Part shown: positions 31,762 to 39,440 of the stretch, in pieces
Layout: every line of letters starts with the position of its first letter
Numbering within the stretch: the first letter of the stretch is position 1
Origin: Sediminispirochaeta bajacaliforniensis DSM 16054
Lineage (GTDB): Bacteria > Spirochaetota > Spirochaetia > DSM-16054 > Sediminispirochaetaceae
NCBI RefSeq assembly: GCF_000378205.1
Contig: NZ_KB899428.1
Span: 1 to 64,000 of the forward strand
Length of the DNA stretch: 64,000 bases
Direction: 5' to 3'
Made by a program: the position numbers and the translations under genes
Notes under the pieces: generated by a model
What the model saw: the letters and a program-made list of their open reading frames with translations, nothing else
Told to the model about the DNA's origin: nothing
The model's database searches: none

Positions 31762-32731
31762 CCGATTGTTTACCTCTTTGTTCAAGTTTCTGTGCGGCCG
31801 CTTCGTAGCGGAAAGCGTTTTCTTCATCTCCCAGCGCTTCGGCCAATGCCGATAGGCGATGCAGGACCTCTATTGCCGAATCGAGGCGCTCCATCGCCTG
31901 ATAGATCATGAAACATTGGCTAAAGGATGTATAGGCTTCATCATTGTCGTTTCGCTTTTCGGCAACTATGGCGATGGCGTAAAGGTCGTCGGCTATGGCA
32001 AGGCTGCGTTCCAAGGCTCTATCGATCAGCAGTGCTTCCTGAAGAAGTTCGTCAGCCTTCTCATATTGTCGGCTTGCAGTGGCCACCGAGGCAAGCATGT
32101 AAAGGTTGTTGGCCTCTTCTTCCCGGGCCTTCTCCCGGCGATTAATGGCGAGACTCGATATGAGAAATTCTTCGGCTTTTTCCAGATCACCCTGCCGCCT
32201 CATCAAAATCCCACGATCGTGATAGGCTACGGCGCGCTCTCTCGTATACTGTTTTTCGTCGGAAGGGAGGATTTCTGAGGCCTCCTGGAGCAGTATACCC
32301 GCTTTCTTCTCGTCATCGGTTGCAAGGTAGAATTCTCCAAGGAGGATTTTTCCCCGGGCCTGCTTGCCTACAAGACCCTCCTTCTCCGCAAGCATCAGCC
32401 CGTCGGAAAAGGCTTGTCGTGCCTCTTCAAACTCTTTTAACTCGAGACGACATCGTCCAATATCGAAATAACTGTCAATAATACCCTCTCTGTTGTCGGC
32501 AAGAACCTGCTGTCGAAGAGCGTAGGAAAAGAAGGTTAAGGCATCCTTGTATCTGCCTTCGGTGAAATATTCCTTTCCAAAACTTGCGAAATCGGCCGCC
32601 TGAGCCTTTTTCCCTTTTGCCGGCGGCTGCTCCTTCGGCAGCGACGAGCAGGCGGATAAAAGCACTACTGTCGCGAGAAGAATGCTAAAAGGAAAACTGC
32701 ATGTGCGAATACCGTTGCTCCCTTCCATCAA
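31745..32731 (-). CDS. TPR-repeat lipoprotein in the mla operon
   Basis: 328 residues. The N-terminus is a lipoprotein signal with lipobox VLLSAC, so the mature protein is anchored by the Cys near residue 28. The rest is helical with repeated TPR patterns, for example GKEYFTEGRYKDALTFFSYAL, ELKEFEEARQAFSDGLMLAE, GDLEKAEEFLISSLAINR and RQYEKADELLQEALLID. Such proteins act as protein-protein scaffolds. It overlaps mlaD by 4 bases and the membrane-protein gene by 17. In this place it could link the lipid transporter to the M23 hydrolase or to outer-membrane partners, taking a role analogous to MlaA/MlaC adaptors, which are absent; that is speculation from context. Confidence 0.88.
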   Translation of the reverse strand: MMEGSNGIRTCSFPFSILLATVVLLSACSSLPKEQPPAKGKKAQAADFASFGKEYFTEGRYKDALTFFSYALRQQVLADNREGIIDSYFDIGRCRLELKEFEEARQAFSDGLMLAEKEGLVGKQARGKILLGEFYLATDDEKKAGILLQEASEILPSDEKQYTRERAVAYHDRGILMRRQGDLEKAEEFLISSLAINRREKAREEEANNLYMLASVATASRQYEKADELLQEALLIDRALERSLAIADDLYAIAIVAEKRNDNDEAYTSFSQCFMIYQAMERLDSAIEVLHRLSALAEALGDEENAFRYEAAAQKLEQRGKQSDDEIE

Positions 32732-33744
32732 AACTCCCGGTCCCGCAACCCTCCGAAGGTTGTCGGCTGGGCGGTCGTTTTGGGAATCCCTCCCCGAAGC
32801 AGGGGGTTGTTTTTCAGCCCGGTAAGCACATCCTCGCCTTGGTTTATCGCATCGATGGTCTGGTCGAGCAGGGTGCTGATTTGCGGCTGCTTTTCATTGG
32901 CAAAGGCAAGAAGCGTCCTGATTTCTTCGGCCGAAGAGGCAAGCGAATGAAGGATATTGCTCATCATCTTATAGAGTTCTTCATTATCGTTCAGTAATTT
33001 CGCCACCGATCCCTGCGGATTAAGGAGCCTTGTAGCAATGCCCGTCGTATCCTTGAGACTTTCGGTAAGGGTTTCCACATTGTCGAGAATGGAGCCGACC
33101 GGAGCAACGGCACCGTCACTCATCTCTCTGACATTGGCGGCTATGGTGTCGGTCTCTCTAATAAGCGAACCAAGGGGAGCCGTGTTTTTTCCATGTACCA
33201 GATCGTCGATACTAACCAGAAGTGTATTCAGGGAATCGATTGTCGGCCCGATACTGACCAATATATCGGAAACAGCGTCGCTTCCCTTCGGGATGGAGAC
33301 CAGAGACTGAGCGACCAGCCTTTTACCTTCTTCCATATCAAGGGAAGGTATCATTGAATTCTCCGGTAGCGGCGGACCCTGGCTCTTTCCCGGATAAAAA
33401 AGGAGTCCGCTACTGCCTATTCCCAGGGGATTGACGGCCAGCTCGAGAACGGAGTTTTGGCTTACCTTTGAGTAATAGGTATCGAATATATGAAAATCAA
33501 TCATGACGGTATTGTCCTCAAGCAGGGTAACCGCATCCACCGCCCCTATCTTGAAGCCCTTCAACTTTATAGGCATACCGTTTGAAAGGTTGTTTCCCGA
33601 TTCAAATCGGCTGGTAAAGTGGTAATCTTTTGAAAACCAACGCTGGTTGATACCCATCAGAATCAGCAAGCCGGCAACTGCCAATAATGCAAGAAGAACG
33701 AAAAAACCGACGACCTGTTCCGCAAAGCGGATGTGGAATTTCAT
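32728..33744 (-). CDS. mlaD: MlaD-family (MCE domain) lipid-binding protein
   Basis: 338 residues. One N-terminal membrane helix (about 11-32) is followed by the MCE domain (about 40-118), with the signature LSNGMPIKLKGFKIGAVDAV and a second strand set ending in LGIGSSGLLFYPG. The long C-terminal part (about 150-325) is helical and low in complexity, like the alpha-helical needle or coiled-coil extensions of longer MCE proteins. MCE proteins form hexameric rings that carry lipids between inner and outer membrane. It lies 54 bases after mlaF and overlaps the TPR lipoprotein gene. It is longer than E. coli MlaD (183 residues), which is common outside proteobacteria. Confidence 0.92.
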   Translation of the reverse strand: MKFHIRFAEQVVGFFVLLALLAVAGLLILMGINQRWFSKDYHFTSRFESGNNLSNGMPIKLKGFKIGAVDAVTLLEDNTVMIDFHIFDTYYSKVSQNSVLELAVNPLGIGSSGLLFYPGKSQGPPLPENSMIPSLDMEEGKRLVAQSLVSIPKGSDAVSDILVSIGPTIDSLNTLLVSIDDLVHGKNTAPLGSLIRETDTIAANVREMSDGAVAPVGSILDNVETLTESLKDTTGIATRLLNPQGSVAKLLNDNEELYKMMSNILHSLASSAEEIRTLLAFANEKQPQISTLLDQTIDAINQGEDVLTGLKNNPLLRGGIPKTTAQPTTFGGLRDREF

Positions 33745-33798
33745 TCTGGTGTTACCCCCGAAGCCTTTCCGTCATACTACCTCTGCCCTCATTCGGTG

Positions 33799-34581
33799 TC
33801 AAACATCTTCAAGCAGGTTGAGGATATCGTCGTCATAGCTGGAAACATGTTCCAGAACCGAAGCTAAGACCCCTTTTGTTACGGGATGACTACTTCTTTT
33901 TACCACATTGAAGGGGCCGGATTCTACGATTTTTCCCCTGTCTATGATAAGCAGATGGTCGGCCAGAAGCGAGATGAGGTGTGAAGAGCCGCTGCTGATG
34001 ATCATGGAAGTTCCCTCGATCTTCAGCCTTTTAAGCAATTCCAAAACCCTTGCCTCCGAAGCTGAATCAAGATTCAAAAGCGGCATATCGACGAAAAGCA
34101 GCTTCGGATGTGAAACGATCGCCCGTGCAATACCGATCATTTTTTGTTCGCCTCCGGAAATCTGGCTGGGACGCCTTTCCGGTTTGTCCCGATACCCCAC
34201 CTCGGCCATTGTTTCCAATACCTTCCCGGATAGTTCTTCCCCAGATATATGCGGGAAATGTACCTTGAGAGGAAAGGCTACATTCTCAAAAACCGTTTGG
34301 TTTGCCCAGAGTGCGGCATCCTGAAAAATAAAACCGCTGTTTTTACGAAAGGCCTCTTCTTCCCCTCGCCTGAGTTGAAAAAAGCTCTTTTCATTGACTC
34401 TGACGATTCCCGAAGAGGGTGTGAGCAGACCGGCGGCAAGTTTCAGCAAGGTACTCTTACCGGAACCGGAGAAACCGAGGATCACCGTAACCGATCCGGG
34501 AGAAAAAACATGATTAATTTCCGAAATAATCTCGGTATCTCCGCGCATCATACAGACCGAATCCAAGCTGATGGTATACAC
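33799..34581 (-). CDS. mlaF: MlaF-like ABC ATPase lacking the catalytic Glu and switch His
   Basis: 260 residues, the ATPase partner of MlaE by position and family. Walker A GFSGSGKS is intact at 36-43, and the signature ISGGEQ is at 141-146. Walker B reads LLFVDMPLLNLD, so the catalytic Glu that follows Asp165 is Met166. The switch-His position reads MIISSGSSH, with Ser/Gly where TH(D) or SH(D) is expected; a His three residues later is out of register. The D-loop LD is present. Both residues needed for ATP hydrolysis in normal ABC proteins thus appear lost, while ATP binding looks possible. It sits 11 bases after mlaE. The gene is otherwise full length and not broken. Confidence 0.9.
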   Translation of the reverse strand: MYTISLDSVCMMRGDTEIISEINHVFSPGSVTVILGFSGSGKSTLLKLAAGLLTPSSGIVRVNEKSFFQLRRGEEEAFRKNSGFIFQDAALWANQTVFENVAFPLKVHFPHISGEELSGKVLETMAEVGYRDKPERRPSQISGGEQKMIGIARAIVSHPKLLFVDMPLLNLDSASEARVLELLKRLKIEGTSMIISSGSSHLISLLADHLLIIDRGKIVESGPFNVVKRSSHPVTKGVLASVLEHVSSYDDDILNLLEDV

Positions 34582-34592
34582 TTGCGGCTTCC

Positions 34593-35387
34593 TTAGAGAT
34601 AATAGATAAGGGTGATCAATGCATCGGCAACGATAATCAATACAAAGCTTTGCACAACGGCCTTTATGACAACCTGCGGGACCTCGGTGGAGGACTGCTC
34701 CACCCGAAACCCGTTGTACGTAGCCGAGAGCGCTATGATTGCACCGAATATGAGGCTCTTGATCATGCTGGAAACAATGTCGGCCGAACGGATATGCGTA
34801 ATCAAATCATACATATAATCACGCATAGGAATCGGTTGGATGAAGCTGGTAACAAAAAACGAAGCGATCAGGCCGAAAAGGTTAAAATAGATGTTGAGAA
34901 GAATCATGCTGAATATCACGCCGAGGAAGCGTGGTACGACCAGATAGGAAATTGGATCGACTCCCACCGAGGTATAGGCCTCGATCTGATGGCTTACCAC
35001 CATTTGTCCCAACTCGGTGGCGATTGCGGTGCCTGACCGGGCAATGATGATAAAGGCACAAAGCAAAGGTCCCAGTTCCCGCATGATGACCGTGATAAGA
35101 ATCGAATAGATCAGCTCTCCCTGGCCGAACTGAGGAAGCAGATCCACACCGTAGACGATAATGACACCACCCAATATCAAGGCAATAAGACTGATGACTC
35201 CCAAGGCTTCGACGCCGGTAAACAACAGCTGCATCACAAGAACCCTGTAGCCGATCTGCCTGCGCCTGAAAAAGGGAACCGATTCCTTAATCGTCCGAAG
35301 GAAAAAGCCGCAGGCGTAAAAAAGTTCCCTGATAGAGGCTATTACCCTATGGCCAAGCTCTTGAAACATGTGCCAAGTGTAATCCAT
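34593..35387 (-). CDS. mlaE: MlaE-family ABC permease
   Basis: 264 residues with five or six membrane helices. The family signature is clear: RSGTAIATELGQMVVSHQIEAY followed by VGVDPISYLVVPRFLGV, and further on a helix ending AIIALSATYNGFRVEQSS. MlaE dimers sit in the inner membrane and pass phospholipids to or from MlaD. The start ATG at 35387 is fixed because an in-frame stop lies 12 bases upstream; the ribosome site is weak. It is the first gene of a seven-gene operon and is divergent from the cNMP-domain genes across a 121-base region with a perfect palindrome. Confidence 0.95.
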   Translation of the reverse strand: MDYTWHMFQELGHRVIASIRELFYACGFFLRTIKESVPFFRRRQIGYRVLVMQLLFTGVEALGVISLIALILGGVIIVYGVDLLPQFGQGELIYSILITVIMRELGPLLCAFIIIARSGTAIATELGQMVVSHQIEAYTSVGVDPISYLVVPRFLGVIFSMILLNIYFNLFGLIASFFVTSFIQPIPMRDYMYDLITHIRSADIVSSMIKSLIFGAIIALSATYNGFRVEQSSTEVPQVVIKAVVQSFVLIIVADALITLIYYL

Positions 35388-35441
35388 GACCCATCTTCAG
35401 GCAACATGCTGTAATGCCTGCCCCTCCTTGTGCCGATAGAA

Positions 35442-35453
35442 GAACTATAGTTC
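35442..35453. promoter_or_regulatory. Perfect 12-bp palindrome in the mlaE/cNMP divergent region
   Basis: GAACTATAGTTC is its own reverse complement and ends 8 bases before the -35 of the rightward promoter. It is a candidate operator for either direction. It is not a CRP-type TGTGA-N6-TCACA site. Confidence 0.4.
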
Positions 35454-35461
35454 CAAAGCGG

Positions 35462-35491
35462 TTGACACAGATACAAGGCTGTTCCTACAAT
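35462..35491 (+). promoter_or_regulatory. Promoter of the cNMP-domain operon
   Basis: TTGACA (35462-35467), an 18-base spacer and TACAAT (35486-35491), followed by GAGGAG and the ATG at 35509. The leader would be about 10 bases. Confidence 0.75.
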
Positions 35492-35508
35492 TCAGAAGAG
35501 GAGAAGCA

Positions 35509-36486
35509 ATGCCACGGGCTGTACAATATAAGGCAAATTCCATCGTCTACTTCCAAGGTGATGTTGCCGAACGCATCTATATTCTAAAATCCGGAAAGGT
35601 AAGTCTGAATTACAACGACATCGAAACCGGGCAGGAGCTTCATGAGTTGATCCAAACCGGGGAGTTTTTCGGTGTAAAATCTGCCCTTGGCCGATACACC
35701 AGAGAAGAAACCGCCGTTGTTCTCTCCGATGCCCAAATGGTAGTCTTTACCGTTCCCGAATTCGAACAGCTAATCATGCAGAATACCAGAATCATCATGA
35801 AGATGCTTAAGGTCTTTTCCAACCAGCTGCGTCGTATCCATAAGCAGGTCAGGAACCTGATCAGTTCGGGTAAGGAGAGTACCGATCCCGAAAGTGGTCT
35901 GTTTCGGATCGGTCAGTACTATCATCGGGCAAAAAAGTTTCCTCAGGCATTGTATGCCTACCGTCGCTACCTTACCTATTACCCTTCGGGAAAATATGCC
36001 GATGAGGCAAACCGCAATATTCCTCTCGCCGAGCAGAATGCCCAGGGATCTATGCGTAGTTCGGCTCCCGTGAGCGCAGCACCTGCCCGGGAAGAACTCT
36101 CGAATGCAGCCAAGGCTTACTACAATGCTGTGAGTCTCCACAGTCAGGAAAAGTATCAGGAAGCGTTGAAAGAATTTCAGCGTATTGCCTCGGATAAAGC
36201 TGATCAGGAGTATGCGGCAAAAGCCGCATTTGAGATCGGTCGCTGTTATTTCGCCCTTGGTCGGTACGACGAGTGCATCAGACATCTAAGCGGCATGATC
36301 AAAACCTATCCCAAACATCCGGACCTGACCGATGCCCTTTTCTACGTTGGAAGTTGTTATGAAAAAAAGGACGATATCCCAAAGGCCCTCGGATTTTACA
36401 AGAAAATTCTTACCATGGTTCGTGAGGATATGCCGATACACCGGAAAGTGAAGAAAGCAATTGCCGCAATGGGGGCTGCATCATGA
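35509..36486 (+). CDS. Cyclic-nucleotide-binding-like domain protein with TPR repeats
   Basis: 325 residues. Residues about 5-115 form a Crp-like cNMP domain (SIVYFQGDVAERIYILKSGKVSL, then GEFFGVKSALGRYTREETAVVL). The phosphate-binding cassette is degenerate: the Glu of FGE is Val and the RSA/RTA element is not conserved, so normal cyclic-nucleotide binding is doubtful. No DNA-binding domain follows. Instead TPR-like pairs run from about 130 to 315 (GQYYHRAKKFPQALYAYRRYL, YNAVSLHSQEKYQEALKEF, GRCYFALGRYDECIRHLSGM, GSCYEKKDDIPKALGFYKKIL), separated by a Ser/Ala/Pro linker. It is probably a cytoplasmic scaffold or sensor working with the Crp-like regulator that overlaps it by 4 bases. Confidence 0.87.
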   Translation: MPRAVQYKANSIVYFQGDVAERIYILKSGKVSLNYNDIETGQELHELIQTGEFFGVKSALGRYTREETAVVLSDAQMVVFTVPEFEQLIMQNTRIIMKMLKVFSNQLRRIHKQVRNLISSGKESTDPESGLFRIGQYYHRAKKFPQALYAYRRYLTYYPSGKYADEANRNIPLAEQNAQGSMRSSAPVSAAPAREELSNAAKAYYNAVSLHSQEKYQEALKEFQRIASDKADQEYAAKAAFEIGRCYFALGRYDECIRHLSGMIKTYPKHPDLTDALFYVGSCYEKKDDIPKALGFYKKILTMVREDMPIHRKVKKAIAAMGAAS

Positions 36487-37133
36487 GTCTTGACCTTTCA
36501 ATGTTCGGACGTTTTGCCCAGACCTATCAGCCCGGTGATATCATCTTCTGTGAATATGAACCCGGCGATACCTTCTATCTCATTCAGTCCGGAAGGGTTC
36601 AAATCGTAAAAATCATGGATGATATCGAGAAGAACGTTGATATTCTTCAGCCGGGGGAAATTTTCGGCGAAATGGCTATTCTTGAAGAGGCTCCCCGTTC
36701 CGCTTCGGCCGTTGCCATCGATAAGGTGGTAGCTCTCGAATTCAACCGCGCCAACTTCGAGATCCTTATGAAGGGAAATCCCCAGATCGCCCTAAAACTT
36801 TTGAAGCTTTTTACAAAGCGTATCTATGATCAGAAGCGTCGCTTTATGATTCTTACCCTGGATGATATCCAGGCCAGGGTTGCAGACGTCTTTATCATGC
36901 TTGCGGAGACTCAGCCTGCAGACGATCCGGATGTAAACGAGCGGATCTTTAAGACCACCGTCGATGATATTGCGCACTGGGCCGGGATGAGTCCCGACAA
37001 ATGCAAGCAAATTCTCCAGCATTTTGCAAACCAGCGCCGCATAGAGCTCTATGAAGATAGGATTGTGGTAAAGAATATCAACGATTTCGGTCGTTTCGTT
37101 CAGAGCCGCAGGCGTAATCAGCAGGTCGAATAA
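36483..37133 (+). CDS. Crp/Fnr family transcriptional regulator
   Basis: 216 residues. The N-terminal cNMP domain (about 10-120) has an intact cassette, FGEMAILEEAPRSASAVA, including the Glu and Arg-Ser that contact a cyclic nucleotide. A dimerisation helix follows (LLKLFTKRIYDQKRRF), and a winged helix-turn-helix from about 150 to 205 (TVDDIAHWAGMSPDKCKQILQHFANQRRIEL). It should be a cAMP- or cGMP-responsive DNA-binding regulator, though its targets cannot be read here. It is translationally coupled to the TPR-containing cNMP protein. The end of this gene lies about 50 bases before tRNA-Thr. Confidence 0.93.
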   Translation: MSLDLSMFGRFAQTYQPGDIIFCEYEPGDTFYLIQSGRVQIVKIMDDIEKNVDILQPGEIFGEMAILEEAPRSASAVAIDKVVALEFNRANFEILMKGNPQIALKLLKLFTKRIYDQKRRFMILTLDDIQARVADVFIMLAETQPADDPDVNERIFKTTVDDIAHWAGMSPDKCKQILQHFANQRRIELYEDRIVVKNINDFGRFVQSRRRNQQVE

Positions 37134-37147
37134 TTACCCTTCGGTAC

Positions 37148-37176
37148 TTGATTTTTTTCTCAGCATTGGGTAGTTT
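37148..37176 (+). promoter_or_regulatory. Possible promoter of tRNA-Thr
   Basis: TTGATT (37148-37153), a 17-base spacer and TAGTTT (37171-37176) lie 10 bases before the tRNA. The -10 has the same form as that proposed for ppdK. Confidence 0.35.
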
Positions 37177-37186
37177 TTTTCAGCAC

Positions 37187-37258
37187 GCCAAAGTAGCTCA
37201 GGGGTAGAGCAACGCTCTCGTAAAGCGTAGGTCGTGAGTTCGAATCTCACCTTTGGCT
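37187..37258 (+). tRNA. tRNA-Thr (anticodon CGT)
   Basis: A full cloverleaf: acceptor GCCAAAG (37187-37193) pairs with CTTTGGC (37251-37257), D stem GCTC/GAGC, anticodon stem ACGCT/AGCGT with loop CTCGTAA (anticodon CGT), T stem GTGAG/CTCAC with TTCGAAT loop, discriminator T. CCA is not encoded. It reads ACG threonine codons. The stop codon of the convergent UroD-family gene begins one base past its 3' end. Confidence 0.96.
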
Positions 37259-38302
37259 CTAATCTCTTGCCAGGAGTTTATGGAATAGCAAGTGGTTCTG
37301 TGGGTCATATCCTGGTTCCAAGTGATAGTTTACGGTGAGTTCGCCGCCATCGTTGTCGGCTTGTATTTTTTTCAGCCATTCACCAATTTCCACTTCGCCG
37401 GTACCGGGGAGCAGCAGTTCAAGGGGCGGCATGAGATCGATCGGCAGGGTATTCCCGAAAAACCTTCTCACTGCTGCCACGTCGGTCCCGCTTCCGGTAT
37501 CGAGAACGGCTATGGGCGCGCCCTTTTTTATGGATTCAAGGAGGTGCGTGCAATTCCCGCAATGGTGGAGCCGTATCGGACCAATCGCTTTTCCGAGTCG
37601 CTTAAGCGAGGGGATGATGAGTTCTCCGTAATCACTAGGGCTTAACATGGTTCCCGAGCATTCTCCGATGTGGAGTCCTGTTATCGTCATCCCGGCAGCC
37701 CTGGCAAAGGTAAAAATCAACCTTGTACAAACCTCTTCGTACCAAAGAAAGAAGGATGGCAGGAAATCCGGCTTATCGTAGATCGAGAATAGAACATCCT
37801 GACCGAAAAATTTTAAGGCGGTAGTTAGTGGACCGTGTATGGTGGCCCTTCCGCCTCTGTCCCAGAAAAAGGGTGGGATGACGGTTCCTTCTTTTTTGAG
37901 TGCTTCAATCTCTGACAACCAGTTTTTCACCATCGGATGGGCTGTGAGTTCTCCCGGTTCCGGTAATGCTTGTACGGAAGTGATACCGGAAAGGGGTTTT
38001 TCTTCTATATCTGCGTCCTGGTCGGGATAGGCAATAAACCTGGCGCCAAGCAGCATGCCGATGATGAGGTTGGGTTGAATTGCTCCGACAAGAAAATCCT
38101 CAGGATGGTAGTGAGGCAGGGAAACCAAATTCGATTCCAGGTTACAGATGGCATATCCTGAGAAGTGCTGTTCCAAAAACGATGCAATCTTCAGATCGAC
38201 CTCTTGTCGAAACCGAGGAGAAAAATAGTACTCTTCGCCGAACCTTATTCCCGTTTCTCTGTGTATCCATCCATTTGAGACACTTGCCGCTATCCTGACC
38301 AC
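37259..38302 (-). CDS. Uroporphyrinogen decarboxylase family protein
   Basis: 347 residues from GTG at 38302, with GGAGG about 10 bases upstream. The C-terminal half has the UroD/MtaA-type barrel features: TGLHIGECSGTMLSPSDYGELIIPSLKRL, then IRLHHCGNCTHLLESI and VLDTGSGTDV. The H-x-C arrangement in HHCGN recalls the zinc site of cobamide methyltransferases in this superfamily. True HemE lacks it and has an N-terminal RxxxRQAGR motif, which is missing here. So a corrinoid- or zinc-dependent methyltransferase or demethylase is more likely than haem synthesis. No corrinoid protein is next to it. It stands alone, convergent with the tRNA and divergent from the sugar ABC genes. Confidence 0.85.
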   Translation of the reverse strand: MVRIAASVSNGWIHRETGIRFGEEYYFSPRFRQEVDLKIASFLEQHFSGYAICNLESNLVSLPHYHPEDFLVGAIQPNLIIGMLLGARFIAYPDQDADIEEKPLSGITSVQALPEPGELTAHPMVKNWLSEIEALKKEGTVIPPFFWDRGGRATIHGPLTTALKFFGQDVLFSIYDKPDFLPSFFLWYEEVCTRLIFTFARAAGMTITGLHIGECSGTMLSPSDYGELIIPSLKRLGKAIGPIRLHHCGNCTHLLESIKKGAPIAVLDTGSGTDVAAVRRFFGNTLPIDLMPPLELLLPGTGEVEIGEWLKKIQADNDGGELTVNYHLEPGYDPQNHLLFHKLLARD

Positions 38303-38401
38303 CTGAAGCCTCCTTCCCTCTATGATAGGCCCCTTATGGGCAAAGCGGAAGAATGATTTCTTCTCATACCCGAGAAGCCTTTTTAGGAAGAAGAGCGGAA
38401 A

Positions 38402-38424
38402 AGGTATGATATCTGCTCATACCT
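38402..38424. promoter_or_regulatory. Dyad AGGTATGA-N7-TCATACCT upstream of the sugar ABC operon
   Basis: The arms 38402-38409 and 38417-38424 are perfect reverse complements with a 7-base centre. It lies about 50 bases upstream of the proposed -35 (38476). A partial half-site (TCATACC) occurs near 38364. This is the form of a regulator binding site in the 231-base divergent region. Confidence 0.5.
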
Positions 38425-38475
38425 ATTGTACCGGCTTTTGAAAAAAGTGCATGAAATGTTGTGGAAACTTCATAC

Positions 38476-38505
38476 TTGTGGATTAAGAAATTCTTCCTCT
38501 ACAAT
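38476..38505 (+). promoter_or_regulatory. Probable promoter of the sugar ABC operon
   Basis: TTGTGG (38476-38481), an 18-base spacer and TACAAT (38500-38505), upstream of AGGAG and the GTG start at 38534. Confidence 0.5.
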
Positions 38506-38533
38506 CACTTAGAACATCAAAGGAGTTTTTTTT

Positions 38534-39430
38534 GTGAAGCGTAAGAATACCACTATGGTGCTCCTCTTCCTGGGCCCTTGTCTCTTGCTCTATCTGCTTT
38601 TGTTTCTTTATCCCGCGGTAAAGGCCTTTTTTGTCAGCCTCTTTGACTGGAACGGTTTTACTTCGGACATGCAATTTATTGGTCTTGGAAATTTCCGGGA
38701 ACTTTTTTCCGATACGCATTTCTGGTCGGTCGTTATGGCCAACAGCTTCGGCATCATTTTTTTCGGTGGGATTCTGACCTTTGGTATCGCCTTTTTTCTG
38801 AGTGGTCTTATTGCTACCGGTCCGAAGGGAAAGAAATTTATGCGTGGATTGATCTACTTTCCCTCGATTATCAACCCCGTCGCCGTCGCCATTCTGTGGT
38901 CGTTTATCTATAACCACCAGTATGGTTTGCTGAACGGTTTTTTACGGGTGATAGGGCTTGGGCATATTCAGCCGACATGGACGGCCCCAGACACCCTGTT
39001 TTGGGCTATTCTGGTTGCGCTGGTCTGGATGTATTCGGGATTTTACTTTGTGATCCTCTCTTCGGCCCTGGAGAGGGTTCCTGTCGACCTCGTTGAATCG
39101 GCAAAATTAGAGGGCGCTTCCGAATTCCGTATTTTCTTTACGATAAAAATTCCGATGATTTGGGACGTCCTCGTTACCACGATTATTTTTTGGTGTATTA
39201 CCGCAGTCAAGGAGTTTTCCCTCCTGTATGCCTGGGGTGGGGGTGTGGATGTTCCGCAGGCAGGGGCACAGAACCTCGCAACCTACATGTATATGACGGC
39301 CTTCGGACGGAGAGTGACCATGTACCGCATGGGATATAGCACAGCCATGGGTGTGGTGATGTTTCTTATCGTTGCCCTTTTTTATCTTATCATTACCCGC
39401 CTCACCAGGCGCGAAGAAATTCAGTATTAG
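38534..39430 (+). CDS. Carbohydrate ABC transporter permease, MalF/UgpA type
   Basis: 298 residues from GTG at 38534, with AGGAG 8 bases upstream. Six membrane helices are visible, the first at about 8-30. The permease coupling motif of the family is present near residue 195: PVDLVESAKLEGASEFRIFFTIKIPMIWDVL, i.e. EAA-x3-G-type. It transports a sugar or polyol together with the MalG-type partner, which begins 10 bases downstream, and the binding protein. No ATPase gene accompanies them, so a shared MsmX/MsiK-type ATPase encoded elsewhere is likely, as is usual for such clusters. Confidence 0.92.
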   Translation: MKRKNTTMVLLFLGPCLLLYLLLFLYPAVKAFFVSLFDWNGFTSDMQFIGLGNFRELFSDTHFWSVVMANSFGIIFFGGILTFGIAFFLSGLIATGPKGKKFMRGLIYFPSIINPVAVAILWSFIYNHQYGLLNGFLRVIGLGHIQPTWTAPDTLFWAILVALVWMYSGFYFVILSSALERVPVDLVESAKLEGASEFRIFFTIKIPMIWDVLVTTIIFWCITAVKEFSLLYAWGGGVDVPQAGAQNLATYMYMTAFGRRVTMYRMGYSTAMGVVMFLIVALFYLIITRLTRREEIQY

Positions 39431-39440
39431 GAGTAAGCGC

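Noticed and set aside
37259-38302. Calling the UroD-family gene hemE
   Set aside because: The HemE N-terminal arginine motif is missing and a HxC site typical of cobamide methyltransferases is present.
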